NCBI GenBank assembly: GCA_029718625.1
Contig: CM056376.1
Coordinates: 81,674,541 to 81,738,540 of the forward strand
Source of the DNA: Synaphobranchus kaupii
Taxonomy: Eukaryota > Chordata > Actinopteri > Anguilliformes > Synaphobranchidae
Reading direction: 5' to 3'
Length of the DNA stretch: 64,000 nt
Part shown: one piece after another, positions 1 through 11,950 of the stretch
How positions within the stretch are numbered: the first letter of the stretch is position 1
Layout of the letters: every line of letters begins with the position of its first letter
The notes under the pieces: generated by a model
Told to the model about the DNA's origin: nothing
Seen by the model: the letters and a program-made list of their open reading frames with translations, nothing else
Databases searched by the model: none
Program-made: the position numbers and the translations under genes

Positions 1-727
1 ATCGTACTCGCAAGGCAAACATGCGGAAGGATTTCACGTCTCCACTTGCTACGTCTGCCCCATCCATCAGCTTGGCAATGTGCTGCAAGGCTAAGCAGTG
101 AGGCTGCCCATACATTTTGGTGAGAGTGTCCATAGTGTCTGTGAAAGGGTACCTGGAATTACAGTAGGAGTCGGCCACAAGCTGGGCCTCCTCCAGTTTC
201 AGGTGATCTGTGAGAACCTGGAATCTGAACCTTTCAGAGGCATTGTCTGGCAGAACGTTCTCCAGGGCAATTCTGAGATGTGAAAACTCTCTGGCGTCGG
301 GGTGGACGAGATCAGGAATGGTAGGACGGGGGCCTTAGTACTCACGTCGTTCACTGGGTGGAGTGGGCGGTGGAGTGGGACGTGCCTGATAGGGGACGCG
401 TGCAGTCTGATGCTCCGGTGAGTAGTGGCTGCGTCTTGATAAGCCATAGTACTCACGTCTCTCATTGGGTGGAGTGGGTGGTGCTGTGGCGTGTCCCTGG
501 TAGTGGACATATGCAGCCTGACGATGCTCAGGTGAGTAGCAGCTGTGTCTTGCGCTATAGTAACCACGTCTCTCATTAGGTGGAGTGGGTGGTTCTGTAT
601 GACATGCTGATGATGGTGGAGCGTGATGAGCTGGTGGGTGAGCTGAGTAAGACAGCTTGAGTCGTCTCAGTCGCGATGCTATCTCTACCATCATGTCTGG
701 GCTTGGCTGTCGGACCTCCCTTTTTAC
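1..727 (-). pseudogene. Retrotransposon gag-like (DUF1759/Pao-like) fragment with proline-rich repeats, broken by a stop
   Basis: On the minus strand an open frame runs from about 727 to the left edge, interrupted only by one TAA at 335-337. The first half carries three imperfect repeats of about 30 residues built on PPTPPNERREYY and YSPEH. After the stop, still in the same frame, comes a helical segment with FRFQVLTDHLKLEEAQLV and KMYGQPHCLALQHIAKLM. This resembles the capsid-type gag region (DUF1759-like) of Pao/BEL elements and gag-derived fish proteins. The stop replaces a Tyr codon: repeat 2 reads TAC TAT GGC where repeat 3 reads TAC TAA GGC. The ATG at 776-778 is not native, because it lies in Tc1-derived sequence. 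A virion-type capsid role is family knowledge, and the assignment rests on remembered motifs. The fragment is cut by the window edge and has no detectable promoter of its own. Confidence 0.55.
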
Positions 728-784
728 AATATTTCTGTACACTTCAGAATTCATCCTGCTGCTGCTATCAGCAGTCATACAGTG
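728..784 (-). pseudogene. Tc1-A transposase fragment (segment after the central strand)
   Basis: Minus-strand translation reads TADSSSRMNSEVYRNI, which is the Tc1-family segment that normally follows GTGTLVFIDD. The preceding residues of this copy lie at 2942-3010, so about 2.16 kb has been inserted between them. Downstream, at 727, the match stops and the gag-like frame begins without a stop, making a chimeric ORF. Confidence 0.75.
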
Positions 785-2941
785 ATGGATCTAGGCTGTG
801 CCATTGCGCCATTGTGCCATTTCCCCCATAAAAATGGGCCCATTTGACCCCCTCACAGATTGACTGGGGGGAAAAAGTATCATGGTACTGTTTGCATTGT
901 AAGTAACTTACATTGTGACGTTAGAACTTATCGAATCACTGGCAAAAGCAGTAACGTTACAAAATGTTGCAAAATGATAAGCTAACCTTATCTATTTAGC
1001 TAACGGTTTTTATAGTAATATAGTAATTAATCCATAACGTTGACATTAGTTATGTCTTGTATTAATATAACTTCACTAGTTGTCAAAGTGAGCTAGCTAC
1101 CTAGCTAGCTTCACAGAAGCATAACATTTAGTAATACCTTATTAGCTAGCTAGCTAGTCCATCTAGTCAGTTTAGCTATCGTTAAATCGGTAACGTTAGC
1201 TAGCCAGTGAGCTAAGTACTACCTAGCTAGTTAGCAAAGCATATTTGCTAAAGTAGAAAATTTCTTGCAGCAAACTCAGTAAAAAAGCAGTATTGGTAAG
1301 GTTAGCTAAGTGAATTCATTCTTACATTATTCAATCTTGCAATGATTAAAATTCGTCATTGTTCGTAAATGTACTTCATTGGCATAGCATTCAAATTAGC
1401 CTACAACGCTGCTAGAATTGTCCCAGCAGTTACTGTGGTAAAGAGCGTTGCAGTACGCAGTGAGCATGTGGACGATGTTCTACAGGCTGTGCCACGAGAC
1501 ACCCCAGTTGGGGGTGTTTTTAAAAATTTTGTAAAAATCATATCACTTAAAAAGAAGAAGCAACCTATTAGGTGTGCAGAATTTTCTTTTGCCAATTTTA
1601 TTGTATGTTTAGCTTAAAACCTGTAGGAATTATGTCCGGAAGGGAATAAAAAAAAGTTAAGAAATTTATTTATTGAAATGTATACATAATATATATATAA
1701 TTCATATGTTCATTGTAAAAACACACAGTAAACAATACATTCATTGAATGTTTTTACAATAAAAGACAAATTCATGTATTGTTAATTAGAGATTAATTAA
1801 TATATTGTGTTTTTGCAATAAAAGTAAGTTCAAATTTAATTACCGGGTGGTTCTCTTTTTTACATTTTTATATTGACCCCCAGACGTTTGACAATGACCC
1901 TCTAAAAAAATGGGCCTCCTCTAAATGAATCCTGGTTCCACACTGGTCATGTAATAAATAGCTGCATTTCCACTGTAGGGTGCTACCTAGTGGTCAGGCA
2001 GGACCTTTAGCCTTGGGCCTAAAGCCTCGAGCGTTGCTTCCCCACCACTGGGTCTATAGCACCATGGCGTTATGCTAAATCCCGCCTATAATGTGGCGCA
2101 TTGGTGACAACATCACACACCCTAGCTAAAGGGCGATAACGTAGATCTAGCCAACAACACAGCATGCTAACGTTAGTTAACGTCAGCTAGATAGTATGTT
2201 AGCAACTTAGCACTCAGCCAAGTTTAGGGTAGATGGAATAGAGCTAGCTATTACAGTTAATGTAAACTACAACTTAATTTAATCACAACTTGCTTGCAAT
2301 ATTGTAATGCTGCTTGTATTTAGCCAACTAGATAGCTAGCTTATAGATACATCGCAAAACAACTCACCAGGTGATTCCATTTACGTTTCCATCTAAGCTA
2401 GCTAACGTTCAATAGCTATTGATAGAGAGATAGTAAGTTAGCTGTACTCTCTAGCAAACAACACATGCTAGTATTAATGTCAGCTAACGTTAGCACTCAG
2501 CCACGTTAGTGCGCTGAATACCCAGTTTGGATAATTCAGTGACTATATACTTCATCACTTGCTCATTTCTACAAACTTCGTCAAACTCATGCTGAACATT
2601 TTCCTCAGCCTAGATGTTAAAAGAGCTTTTGTTTCTTCTGCAGACCAGTACTGGCGATTGTTTTCAATTTCCTCCAAATGTTAAGTTAGCTTTCAATATT
2701 ATTGAAAGCTGATACACAGGAATAAACATGGCTGCAGGGGGTTGTCTGATATAAAGGCCAGCTAAGCCTGTGATAACCCCGCCTTTGACCATGGCCTTGA
2801 CCACCCCTAGCTCCAGCTGGCCCTACAAAGACCAAGGTTATTGGGCGGACAAAATTCCTGGCCGACAAGGCCCTGGAAGTGCCAGTGGAAAGCCACTTGG
2901 CCCTGGCACGCACTGTCTCGCCCAACAATGGAAATGCGGCT
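785..2941. other. AT-rich insertion inside Tc1-A, no gene recognised
   Basis: This DNA separates two collinear Tc1 transposase segments. It contains GCTAGC/AACGTTAGC low-complexity tracts (about 1070-1220 and 2140-2500), TTTATT-rich sequence at 1640-1850, and paired phrases at both sides of its left half (ATGGGCC with GACCCCC near 830-850 and 1875-1920). An 82-codon plus frame at 1369-1617 has no recognisable motif. I could not define termini or a target duplication, so it may be several insertions. Confidence 0.5.
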
Positions 2942-3115
2942 AATGAAGACAAGTGTCCCAGTTCCAATGGCACCCATACAGGCCCAAACCATTATACTAC
3001 CTCTTGCCATGTTTCACAGATGAGGGCGGTGCTTTGGCGAAGCAGTACCTTTCTTTCTCCACACTTCCCTCTTTCCATTACTTTGATACGGTATTGATAT
3101 GAGTATTAAACTGAT
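2942..3115 (-). pseudogene. Tc1-A transposase, central segment
   Basis: Minus-strand reading in two frames gives EVWRKKGTA, then GSIMVWACMGAIGTGTLVFI. These are the Tc1 motifs normally written VWRKPGTA and GGSxMVWGCFSxxGTGxLVxI, in the catalytic core between the first and second Asp. A frameshift or short deletion separates them near 3012. The segment is bounded on the right by the 14-bp duplication of the 0.93 kb insertion. Confidence 0.8.
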
Positions 3116-4048
3116 TTCAGTCAGGACCACTGTTGTTCAAGTAAAAGCTTTATTGACATTCTTCAAACAATACATTTTAGGTTTGGCGGTATGGTTCAAA
3201 AAGCCCTCCCGCCAATCCATGCGAGCAAGCATGGGTATGGCGAGGGCAGCAGCAACAACCCCCCAATAGGGTTACACTTAGAACAGAACCGGCAGCACTG
3301 TGAATGGTTTTAGCAGATTCTATTCAATCAGTTATATATATGGCACTTTTAAGTGTCATTATCACAAACAATTTACAAGGAACCGGGCCTGAACCCCCGT
3401 AGAGCATGCCTAGGGCGACAGTGGCAAGGAAAAACTCCCTGCTGTTAGCAGGAAGAAACCTTGGGCAGAACCTGACTCTGAGGTGGGAGTCCATCCACCG
3501 CTGACTGGCACCGGTTAACTGAATAGCTGCTTACGGAATAGAAAAATGGCAAGACAGAACATATGAAAATGTCAATATATAATGAGCCGGTGGTGGAAGA
3601 CGGATTGAAGGCCAGCAGGTGGCATCATCAGCTGGGTACAGGCGTGGAGCTGGAGCTGACCGGCTGCTTCTGAAGAACGATGTTCGTTGATCTATAGCTA
3701 CCGCTCTGGCGGTTGCCGAAGCGGGAAGGAGAGAGGAAAATAAATCAGTAGGCACTCGAAAATATTAGTGAGCCATGCAGGAGCGATATAGGCTAGGTGT
3801 CTGTGCGCAATAGGGAAACTGAAGAGGATGAAGCTGGGGTGGAGGGTTTTTTTTGTGTGCAGCAGGCGTGCAGGCAGAGGATCCACCATGGTAGGGCGAG
3901 GCGGTTAAATAGACCGCCTTGTTATGTGAATGGACTGATAGGTGAATCGTGACTACTCAGCTGAGCTGTCAGCTGATTCACCTATGGCCGGGTTTCACTC
4001 TCGTGGCCTGCCTGAACTAATGCTACGCTCGATTAGTATTAAACTGAT
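3116..4048 (-). mobile_element. 0.93 kb insertion in Tc1-A with 14-bp target duplication (probable retrocopy)
   Basis: AGTATTAAACTGAT occurs at 3102-3115 and again at 4035-4048. The DNA between them interrupts the Tc1-A frame exactly after TDEYQ-like sequence, so this is an insertion with a 14-bp target duplication. On the minus strand an AATAAA lies near 3150, close to one end, which suggests a retroposed transcript or SINE/LINE product read right to left. It carries the widespread fish repeat core described separately. No protein was recognised; minus frames at 3531-3889 have no family motif. Confidence 0.75.
3370..3530. repeat. Teleost dispersed repeat core (GGCGACAGTGGCAAGGAAAA type)
   Basis: The stretch contains CCTAGGGCGACAGTGGCAAG, AAAACTCCC, AGGAAGAAACCTTGGGCAGA and a final CCACCGCTGACTGG. 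I recognise this order as a repeat that is very common in fish genomes. Its usual companion, TTTATTTATATAGCGCTTTT, is found at 4190-4215, outside this insertion. Class not certain. Confidence 0.65.
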
Positions 4049-4580
4049 ACAGCTTAATACTCATCTGTCCATAAGACTTTGTTCCAGAACGCTACAGTTT
4101 TCTAATGTACCTTTTTAGCAAACTCCAACCTGGCCGTTCTGTTCCTGAGGCTTACCAGTGGTTTGCATCTTGCAGTTCAATTCAGTTAAATTTTATTTAT
4201 ATAGCGCTTTTTCTGTCACAAAGATGCCTTACAGAGAAACAGAAGGAAAAAAACTCTTTAAAGTCTTTATTGTCTTTGACACATCTATTCCTACATCCTG
4301 GAGAATGTTCTTGATCTGTTCGACAGTTGAAAAGGGCTTTTTTTTTCACACTTGAAAGTATTCTTTGGTCATCCACTACACTGGTCTTCTGTGGTATACC
4401 AGGTTGTTTGCTATTGCTGAGCTCACCAGTGCATTCTAGCTTCATAACAACAGTTGATTTTGACACACCTAATCTTTTGGCTATATGTCTGATTGATTTA
4501 TTCAGATTTTTCTGCCTCATGATGGCCTGCTTTACTGGAATTGACATGTCTTTGGTCCTCATGCTGAGAGACAACAGCAA
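4049..4580 (-). pseudogene. Tc1-A transposase, DNA-binding domain and first catalytic Asp
   Basis: The minus frame from 4580 (more likely start MRTKDMSIPVKQ at 4562) gives a paired helix-turn-helix region: AIMRQKNLNKSIRHIAKRLG, VSKSTVV and DDQRILSSVKK. This is the specific DNA-binding half of Tc1 transposases. After a short foreign segment (about 4178-4255) the frame resumes with RCKPLVSLRNRTARLEFAKK, then a TAG, then FWNKVLWTDE. The Asp of TDE is the first residue of the DD34E triad. A second stop follows at the insertion boundary. Stops and three insertions make the gene dead. Confidence 0.8.
4178..4255. repeat. Short copy of the TTTATTTATATAGCGC fish repeat inside Tc1-A
   Basis: The sequence reads TTCAGTTAAATTTTATTTAT, ATAGCGCTTTTT, then CACAAAGATGCCTTACAGAG. 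This is the 5' part of a repeat common in fish. It replaces the residues expected between VSKTTIK and RCKPLVS in the Tc1-A transposase. A related copy lies at 21.5 kb. Confidence 0.6.
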
Positions 4581-4905
4581 CAGACTGCAAATTCAAATTC
4601 CAGACGTAGACCTTTTGCTAGCTTTCTTGTGCATAAACTAATGACCCAAACACACACAGCAGGCCAAGAAACAGCTGAGCAGCCCAAATGTAATTGTCCA
4701 ATTACATTTGCTCCCCTAAAATGGGGGGGACTATGTATAAAAAGGGCTGTAATTCCTACGTGAATCACCTGATATGTATGCCAATACGCTCAAATTAAAG
4801 CTGTCTGCTATTTGACCTTATATTCATTGTTTTATTTAAAATCCAATGTGCTGGATTTCAGAGCCAAGACAAACAAACAAAAAAACAATTGTGTCACTGT
4901 CCCAT
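4581..4905 (-). repeat. Tc1-A terminal inverted-repeat and leader region
   Basis: The region upstream of the transposase start (minus strand) holds a TATA-like TATAAAAAGGG at 4735-4746 and phrases such as TAATTGGACAATTACATTTG and TTGGCTCTGAAATCCAGCA. The same order appears in the Tc1 fragment at 63.18-63.46 kb. The terminal GTGTCACTGTCC is near 4891-4902. The partner inverted repeat was not found. Confidence 0.65.
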
Positions 4906-5810
4906 TACTTTTTCATTTATCAGTATGAACGGTATATATATATATATGTATATATACTAAATATAGATGCGTACAATTTTACCTTGTTTTCTGGCTGCCC
5001 TGACCAAAGGCTCCCTCACTCTGCCAAGTAATTTAAATAGTTAATCATTTTATCAGCCTAGTGGTGCAAAGCTCAGGGAGCACTGCCACTTTTGATACAG
5101 CTATAATGAGCGGCTGCCGTGATGAGATTCTGGGAGTATATCATGGTAATTCACTGCCTGTGACCTTATCCATGCATAAATGAAAAGGGCTGCCGGTGGT
5201 AAATAATACGCCCGACAAGATGGAGATACTCACAAGCTGGAATGTTTGTGCAAGGGTACTTCATACAGAGGTGACTTGACTGCATGCCCAATGAGCCATA
5301 CGCATTCAACAAATTTAGCATGCTTTGATGAGACTTGTCAAAGAAAGGTCCTCTCACTCACTCACATTTAAAGCATGATGGGAAATGTAGGCAGCACAGA
5401 CTGAATTGTATTTGCATCTGGAATGTAGATTGGCTGAGGCTGAGAGGTAGGAGGAATTGGGGAAGGGTAGGGTGTAACAAGGGGGTTTCTGTCTCCAGGA
5501 ACACTTAATGTGCCAGCTGAAATGAGCAGATGTGTTCTCGCAGGATGTGGGTATGGATAATTGGAAGATGAATCCAAATATTTGGGGAATATTTAGTCAG
5601 ATTTCCTGCCAAGCCGAACAAGTGAGCACTCCATATTTATGCAGTTTGACAATGCCTTAATTTTGATGTCAGCTTGGGCTAAATATGCATTGGCACTCTT
5701 GCTCTTGTTCATGCTATGAAGTGCACAGGCTTGTGTTCAGCTGTAGAACTCTGCCACAGACAGTAATGCAGTTAATTATGCCAGCTGCTAACTAAGTGAC
5801 ACTTTCACAT
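4906..5810. other. Intergenic DNA, no gene seen
   Basis: A TA-rich microsatellite occupies about 4932-4957. The rest is unremarkable AT-rich sequence. Short frames at 5166-5577 have no recognisable domain. Confidence 0.5.
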
Positions 5811-7379
<1,569 letters not shown>

Positions 7380-7381
7380 TA

Positions 7382-8100
7382 GCTTTGTTTCAAGTCACTG
7401 GGACCTTTCACTGAGATTTACCATGATGGTTAGGGTCCTTCAATCGAGGGCACCAAATTGGTGGCAGTCATTGGAGGTGAGCTTTTCTAAACCTCTGTCG
7501 ATGTGCCAAAATGCAGAACACAGCAATGAAAACTGCTGTGACCTTAGAGGTGGCTCTGTTTAAATGCCAGGAAAGTTGTGTGGAAAAAAAACTATTACTC
7601 TGACAAGATCTGCACTGTCAGGCTTTGTTCCACAAGTCAGTGTGACTCAACGTTTTCCCCACAGAAGACTGATACAGTAAATGTGAATTTACCTGATTCA
7701 GAACGAAGCATGGAACTTAAATTTAATAGAGAGGGACCTACAATAAGCCATTATTCAGTAAAAAAGGACACAATGTGGGGGAGTGTGTGGCTTGAAGTTA
7801 AGCAGTTCAAAACATAAAGCCCTACTTGAAAATAGACCCTTCATGAGTTTAAAGGGTAGTTCCACTGAAAAACAACATTAACCTAATTTAACAGATCAAG
7901 GTGCAACTAATTAAGTCTCTCATTGTGGCTGGCCAAAAAAAATTCTGTACTGAGATATTTGAATATAAAGTTGAAATTTTGGTAGAGGTATATGTCACCA
8001 CTTCCTCATTTTTTGAAAGACTACAGTGGCGTCAAGTGGGGGTGTAAATTACATAGGCACATAGGCGCAGCCAGGGAGGAAACTGCTACGTCTGTCACTG
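7382..8100. other. Intergenic DNA, no gene seen
   Basis: Single-copy-looking sequence. A 79-codon plus frame at 7578-7817 has no family motif. No repeat boundaries were defined. Confidence 0.4.
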
Positions 8101-8103
8101 TTC

Positions 8104-8350
8104 TGAGTAGGGACCATAGACTGTATAAAAATATGGACAAAGCCACTGTGACGTCACCCATTGCCTTTCCACGGCCTCGTAAAAGCTCGGAAGTCTTTTT
8201 CGCTGCCCGTTTGTACAAACTGCGCCTGCTCCGTGAAGCCGAAGAGGACTCAACCTGTCCCTCTGATTGGTCCTGGCAGTGAGAACCATATAGAACCTAT
8301 CTATGCCAGTGATCCCAGGACTCAACCTGTCCCTCTGATTGGTCCTGAAC
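8104..8350 (+). repeat. Dispersed fish repeat (CATAGACTGTATAAA type) with an internal 30-bp direct repeat
   Basis: CCATAGACTGTATAAAAATA, TGGAC and CACTGTGACGTCACCC form a phrase I recognise as common in vertebrate, especially fish, repeats. Downstream, GACTCAACCTGTCCCTCTGA followed by TTGGTCCTG occurs twice (about 8248-8276 and 8319-8347) with a 71-bp period. No coding content is supported. Confidence 0.5.
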
Positions 8351-9489
8351 AAATGTTAATACCCTGTCCAAACGACACAATATTTAAAAAAATCAGCACA
8401 TGCACAGACATTAGATGAAGGAAAGGCACCTACTGCAATTACATTTTTTTGTGTAAAAAATGTATTGACTGAGTATTTTGACCACATTGCTGCCATTGAC
8501 TTACATGGGGAAAGACCTATACTGGAGCCAACCGCAGTGGCGCTAGTGAGCAACAGCACCAGGAAGTGAGCTTCAGAACAAAAGCCCAGTCTTGGCCCCT
8601 TGGTAGGGACACGTAGATCAATCTAGCTATCATTGCTATTTTATTATAATGTCAGAAAATTACATTGATAGGCTACGTTGTTTTCTAAAGATGTTTTGGT
8701 AAACCAAACCAAACAGGACTCGAGTGCTGTCGGAGTGGAGTGGCCTCCGGTAGGCTATCATACCCTGACATCTTCCTCTGCCTTATTGAATCACCCGGTA
8801 GGGAACCATGTCAACTAACGTTACAATATGATGCTTGACCATGAAAAGTAGACTAACATTAGCGAGCTGACCACAATCGAACAGTTTCCTTTGAACATTC
8901 AATTACAGAAGCAATGTTTCTGGGCTAGCTAGTGTCATTAGCTGTTTTTAGCCACGGGTTTCTTGGCATTAAACAAAGGTGCAAATCCAGGTTTTTAAAT
9001 CTGTTTGCCATGCAGTAGCTAACCCTGCATTAGTTTATGGCGGGAGGTCTGAGGAGGTGGTAAACGCGTGGTTTCCGCGACATCAGTGCGTTCGGGTTGC
9101 ACAACTGGGAAAGTTTTGGCTTTGCTAGAAAACATAGCTAAAAAAGCTAACAGCTACAACAATAATGTTTTAAGTTTTTGTATATGTTTATCATCCTGTA
9201 TCGACATGTTGGCCGATACAAAAGCATTTCATACTGAAAAACGGGAGGTCGGGGTTGATTTCCCAATTCCTGATTTTTTTTTAATCTGTTAAAAGACCGG
9301 GGTGAGAAATGAGTAGCCTAAGTGTTACAGACTTCTGGCTAGGCTGGCTAACGTTACGTAGATAGCCTAAATGAAGGGCCGTACTTCCCCCGTTTCTCGG
9401 CGTTGTCTGACACCACCCATAAACTGTAAGCGCTCTTGGTAGTTCACAGTAAAACAAGTGCCTGCCTATGCGCAGTAGTTTGGGGCTAT
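8351..9489. other. Intergenic DNA, no gene seen
   Basis: AT-rich sequence with scattered GCTAGC and AACGTTA motifs. No frame above 75 codons and no recognisable family. Confidence 0.4.
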
Positions 9490-9916
9490 CCCAGCAAACA
9501 GTGGACGGCCCAGGGACGTCCCATTTTTTGTCCCCTCAAAGTTATGATGTGACATTACCTAGGGATGTCCTAAAAACATTACTAGAACATTATTAAAGTC
9601 CTAGGAAGGTCACTGTTTGGTTACAATATGACATTTAATTAGAATTTTTTGGGGACGTTCAAGCAACATCCCTATCCGTTTATGATATGACGTTGTGCTC
9701 ATAACATTCATGGGACATTCAGAGACGTTCCTGCAACGTTCCTGTTACTGGTTACAATATAACGTCATGTAAATGTCTGGGGGAGGTTACTAGAACGTCC
9801 CAGGAATGTTCTCTGTGACGTCCACGTTTAGAAAACCCTACAAAAAGACGTCAAGGTGACGTCCTGATTTCGAGACGTTCAGGGGACGTCTTGGGGACAT
9901 CATTTTGTTAGCTGGG
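9490..9916. mobile_element. Small inverted-repeat element with degenerate GGGACGT-type internal repeats
   Basis: The ends are CCCAGCAAACA (9490-9500) and TGTTAGCTGGG (9906-9916), which are inverted repeats with one mismatch, flanked on both sides by TAT. The interior is a run of diverged units containing GGGACGTCC, GGTTACAATATGAC and AACGTTC motifs. This reads as a non-autonomous DNA element grown from short repeats. No transposase. Superfamily uncertain; a 3-bp duplication is compatible with several. Confidence 0.6.
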
Positions 9917-9948
9917 TATATCTCTGCTCTCACTACAGGTAGAAAGTT

Positions 9949-10655
9949 ATGGAAGCATATCCGCGCCAAAATTCAAATGAAAATGCAAATCGGCGATTGC
10001 ATTTTCTTTACATTCGATGTGCTCAAAAACCATGACATAATTCAAATGAAAATGCAAAAGGCCACTTTGCGTTTTCATTTGCAAGTTAATGTACGCACTT
10101 TATCTGACAATTTGAAAATGTTAATGCAAATCCATTTCACATTTAATTTTTCTCGCCCTCTTTGACACAACCCTGTCATAATTTTAATGAAAATGAAAAA
10201 CCACATTTGCATTAGCAGTTTCTTATTGCAATCGCATGAGCCATGACAAAAAGGAAATGATAATTCAATTTGCCATTTAACATATCATTTTCATGCTTTT
10301 GCGGCACAAGAGTTACATAATTCAAATGCAATGGCATTGCATTCGTTTGCATTATCATTTTCGCGTGTTCACGCAAAAACCCTGCCAAAAATCCGAACTG
10401 AATATGCAAACTGTCAAAGCTGCCCATCAAGGCAGGGCCTCGAAGAAAGGGGCATTACAGGGGACTGTTCGGTTCAAACCACTGAACATAATTTGATTCA
10501 ATGGTTGTCTGTGATTTCGGTTGTCAGGCAGTTACCAGGCTTGATAGCGACACTTCCTAGTCCTCTGTGTTTGGGGATTATAGGCTAAATGCTAAAAACT
10601 ATGAAGTCAACGAGGTAGCCTAAACGTTGCGATGATCCTAGCCAGCCCGTCCTAC
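9949..10655 (+). repeat. Left terminal inverted repeat of the 5.5 kb element
   Basis: The arm is rich in short repeated modules such as ATAATTCAAATGAAAATGCA and TTTGCATTATCATTTTC, possible binding sites. It continues past GGGGACTGTTCGGTTC and TTTGGGGATTATAGGC, then fades near 10655. The frames at 10293-10496 and 9905-10165 are by-products of this DNA, and their look-alikes sit in the right arm. Confidence 0.9.
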
Positions 10656-11950
10656 TAACTTAACCTTAACAGCAGGGAGGACTTGCTGTAAGGGGCAATA
10701 GATTTTCGTTCACCGGGTTGCCTTAGACAGGGCTGTGTGATAAACCAACATTGGGCTATTGCTTAGCCTATATTCCATGTCACTAAAATAAAATAAGCAG
10801 GCTATAAATAAAATAAGTGCTTATGTCTCTAATTGTGTCTAAATGGTAGACCTATTTAAATGAAAATGATTCTGTAGCCTATGTTCTTAAAAGACTGAGC
10901 ATAATGGCACTGTGCCAATACTGACGGATTATTTTATTTTTTACAGCTGTGTGGATAGGCTACTGTCGGAACTCACTGTATTCGCACACCCTCTGAAAAG
11001 ACCAATTTTTACGTTCTCTCAATAATCAAGAGCCTATTTAAATTGAACAAATTAAAATGTTTTGTGTAGGCTAGGCTACGACAGGAAAATCAGTGTCATA
11101 GAGGCTAACTGCCTCATCTTACAGCATTGAGATCTGGAAAGCTCCAGAGACTGTGCGAATATCCTCCCAAAGATGGTGCATTGTGTTGTAGGATAGCCTA
11201 TATGGTGTAACGTTATAATTAAATAAAAATATAATAAAAATATATATATTTAATCATCTGTAGGCTATGTTGCTTCATGACTAGGCTAAATATAGATTAT
11301 TACAATAGCCTAGGCTACAGGTAAAATTCCCAAGGTTGATGGGCCTGTGAGTAGGGAGATCAAAATCGGTTATCATATATCTAAAATTTTTGGTTGTGCC
11401 CGCCGGGGTTGTTTCCCCAGTGTTTTCACCACAGAACTATATACGAACGTGGTTTTCACCAAATAAAAAAAGAAGCTGTCATTCAGTTTTTACAAGTCTT
11501 TTTATTGCCATCTGCTGGGTAAAGACGTGAATGACAGTCCATACTACACAACATTGCCTATGCGGAATAGGCCTACACAATTTTATATTTTTATTTAATT
11601 AGCCTAGACTAGAGTCTATACGTTACACCATACTAAATCCACCGTTTTTGGTAGCTAGGCTGTAGGCTCAAGCTGTGTCTCGTTCCGATCACTGTCTCTG
11701 ACTTTCTGTGGACTACGTTACCTTTGCTCTGCACATAGCCTAAGGGTAAGGCTATCTAAAAGAAAACAATAATTAATAGAAATTGTGATGGAAATGCCCA
11801 CGGTGAAAAGGGTAGCACATTTTTCAGGCATAGCCTGCCATGAATAGCCGGCTGGTTTTGGCGACAGAAACCCGTCACATTAGGCTATCGGCTAGTTTCC
11901 ACACCAGATTAACAAAAGCAGGCTAAACTGTGAAATTAATTTAGTTGAAT
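10656..11950. other. Non-coding interior of the 5.5 kb element, left of the tandem units
   Basis: AT-rich sequence with many TAGGCTA motifs and no frame of note. I see no similarity to a transposase on either strand. Confidence 0.5.

Larger units (their letters stand above)
728..4905 (-). mobile_element. Tc1-A: Tc1-like DNA transposon dissected by later insertions
   Basis: Collinear pieces of one Tc1 transposase lie on the minus strand: the N-terminal domain (4580-4260), the first catalytic region (4180-4049), the central strand (3115-2942) and the next segment (784-728). The pieces are separated by unrelated DNA. The outer inverted-repeat region ends near 4900 with a GTGTCACTGT motif, like the partial element at 63.2 kb. 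Tc1 elements normally measure about 1.6 kb and move by cut-and-paste at TA. Here the coding region is spread over 4 kb, so the copy is long dead. The far end lies beyond the gag-like insertion or is lost. Confidence 0.8.
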
